NCBI GenBank assembly: GCA_907165065.1
Contig: OU015528.1
Coordinates: forward strand, 30,526,515-30,590,514
Reading direction: 5' to 3'
DNA: 64,000 bases
DNA from: Caprimulgus europaeus
Taxonomy: Eukaryota; Chordata; Aves; Caprimulgiformes; Caprimulgidae
Numbering within the stretch: position 1 is the first letter of the stretch; every line of letters begins with the position of its first letter. Positions 62,166-64,000 of the stretch are shown here, in pieces. Below the pieces are notes generated by a model that saw only the letters and a list, made by a program, of their open reading frames with translations, had not been told where the DNA came from and ran no database searches. Made by a program: the position numbers and the translations under genes.

Positions 62166-62776
62166 CTGAGTGTGCTGCTTTTGTCTAGGGTAGAGTTAAT
62201 TTTCTTCACAGTAGCTAGTATGGGAGGTGCTATGTTTTGAATTTGTGATAGAAACAGTGTTGATAATACAGGGATGTTTTAGTTACTGCTGAGCAGCATT
62301 TACCCAGAGTCAGGGCCTTTTCTGCTTCTCACACCACCCCATCAGCAAGGAGGCTGGGGGTGCACAAGAAGTTGGGAGGGGACACAGCTGGGACAGCTGA
62401 CACCGACTGACCCAAGGGATATCCCAGACCATATGACAACATGCTCAGCATATAAAGCTGGGGGAAGAAGGAGGAGGAAGTGGGGCCATTTGGAGTGATG
62501 GCATTTGTCTTCCTAAGTAACCGTTACGCACGATGGAGCCCGGCTTTCCTGGAGATGGCTGAACACCTGCCTGCCGAGGGGAAGTAGTGAATGAAACTCT
62601 TATTTTGCTTTGCTTGTGCATGTGGCTTTTGCTTTACCCGTTAAACTGTCTTTATCTCAACCCATGAGCTTTCTCATTTTTACTCTTCTGATTGTCTCTG
62701 CCATCCCACTGGGGGAGGGTGCGTGAGTGCCTGTGTGGTGCTTAGTTGTCAGCTGGGGTTAAACCACAACAGTGAG
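62166..62776 (+). mobile_element. Solo LTR, ERVL-like avian family
   Basis: The LTR proper is 62171-62771. It begins TGTGCTGCTTTTGTCTAGGG and ends TTAAACCACAACA. The flanks CTGAG (62166-62170) and GTGAG (62772-62776) form a 5-bp target duplication with 4/5 match. An intact TATAAA lies at 62451-62456. Downstream is TTAAACTGTCTTTATCTCAA, the conserved R-U5 tract also seen in the 19.3-kb and 43.2-kb copies. No internal retroviral sequence flanks it, so it is a solo LTR. It is the inverted counterpart of the 19288-19920 copy. Confidence 0.92.
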
Positions 62777-64000
62777 TACATCAGGGTTACATGCAACGAT
62801 AAATCGGATTTGTATTTTGCTGAATTTATGTGGAGTGCAGCAAGAAGGCCCTTTAGCAATATTTAATTTTCAGAAAAAATAAAAAGTTTTCAGGATATTT
62901 TAGGCTCCATCTACATGACCTCTTATCCTGTTCTTATACACCAAGAAGATAATGATAAGCTATCTTTGTGGTGTTTGATCCCAGATATTCAATAACATAT
63001 TGGTATATGCATGTTAAACACTGAACTTATGCTTGCCTAAAGCAGAAAAATACCTTTTGACCAAGCAGAATGGACAGGGAAGTACAGGGACTGTGGAAAA
63101 CAACACCATTGAGCATTGTAATTTCTATCTTACTCAAGAATTGCAGGATTTCTCTTTTAGAGAGTGAAAATATTTTTAAAAGATTTAAGTCAATAAAAAG
63201 TACATGGCAGGGTGTTTTCTGTCCCCCTTTGGGGCATGTATGTGAACCACAAAAACTCTTGCCACAGTAATATCCTAGACCCTCCCACATGCAGAATAAA
63301 TGTGGGAGCCGATATAGATCATAATTTTATGCAAATAATTACTATGTTTTGTACAACACCCTTGTTCTTTTTGAAAGCAATAACAGCCTTGTTAGATCTT
63401 AGTTCTTGTTCAATTTCTATTTCACTGCAGAGCCCTCAGTCATCCACACTACCCACAGTGGTAGTTCACTCAAATCTGGGGAAAACCAGGCAGTACCCAG
63501 CAGGGAAACTTGGTGTTTGAGAATTAATCATATGTTTCATTGCTGCCACCTGAGACTGTCCTTCAGCAACATCCCAGGATGTCCTCTGACCAATTGATCT
63601 TGCTATCGACCAGCATAAAGTCAGCATTACAGGATTCTGTGGAAGTGAAACAAGAACTGTAACCAGTTCAATTCTGAAATCTGAATGTGACTTACCAATC
63701 AAAATATTTACACCACAGAACACCAGCAAAGTGTTCTTTTATAAGCCATGTTAGGTAGGAATCCAAAGAATGTGAAACCCTTCTATGTCTCTATATAATT
63801 AATGTGTCTGACATTTTGAGAATGAATGAGTAATATGATGTTCTGGAAAGAAACTATTCCACCAACAAATAAAGATGTTTTTTTCTGCCCTAACTCATGC
63901 ATGAGAAACAGGCACAGCCATTATTCTTTTGCTTTGCTGTTCCTGAACAATACTCTATGCCTTTACCAGCAAGGCAACAAAAGTGCAATCTATTGACTTA
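62777..64000. other. Intergenic, no gene seen
   Basis: AT-rich sequence with short open frames on both strands and no recognised gene or repeat up to the window edge. Confidence 0.6.

Overview
The window looks like vertebrate, almost certainly bird, nuclear DNA. It is mostly AT-rich and gene-poor. It carries CR1 retrotransposon 3' ends, solo LTRs of avian ERVL-like type, one Charlie-like hAT DNA transposon and a single GC-rich CpG island. There are no operons, dense coding regions or CRISPR arrays. I cannot name the species from the sequence alone.

I recognise one host gene with confidence: the vasotocin/vasopressin V1a receptor (AVPR1A, called VT4 in birds), on the minus strand. It has two coding exons, 9565-8572 and 6685-6402, separated by a 1,886-bp GT-AG intron with phase 1 junctions. 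The joined frame encodes 425 residues against 418 in human. Exon 1, the proximal intron and the presumed promoter lie in a CpG island at about 8050-10050. A poly(A) signal with a downstream GT-rich tract lies at 6180-6132. A (CA)n/(GT)n microsatellite sits 1.7 kb upstream of the start codon, a position reminiscent of the AVPR1A repeats studied in voles and humans.

The rest is a gene desert with interspersed repeats. An old LTR-like repeat lies at 12.4-13.1 kb (minus). A 633-bp solo LTR lies at 19.29-19.92 kb (minus) and carries private tandem duplications. CR1 fragments lie at 29.9-30.1 kb (plus), 31.3-32.15 kb (minus, ancient) and 52.3-52.8 kb (plus). A solo LTR with a perfect 5-bp target duplication lies at 43.2-43.8 kb. 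An R-U5-like LTR piece lies near 59.5 kb, and a solo LTR closely similar to the 19.3-kb copy lies at 62.17-62.77 kb in the opposite orientation. The most complete mobile element is a 2.5-kb hAT transposon at 53165-55677, with 15/16 matching terminal repeats and an 8-bp target duplication (7/8). Its transposase reading frame is broken by only one frameshift and two stops, but the first catalytic Asp appears to be Asn.

I found no undescribed multi-gene system. The best leads are the hAT copy, lineage changes in the receptor (His at the Tyr115-equivalent position, and an Ala/Gly tract in the third intracellular loop) and the upstream microsatellite.
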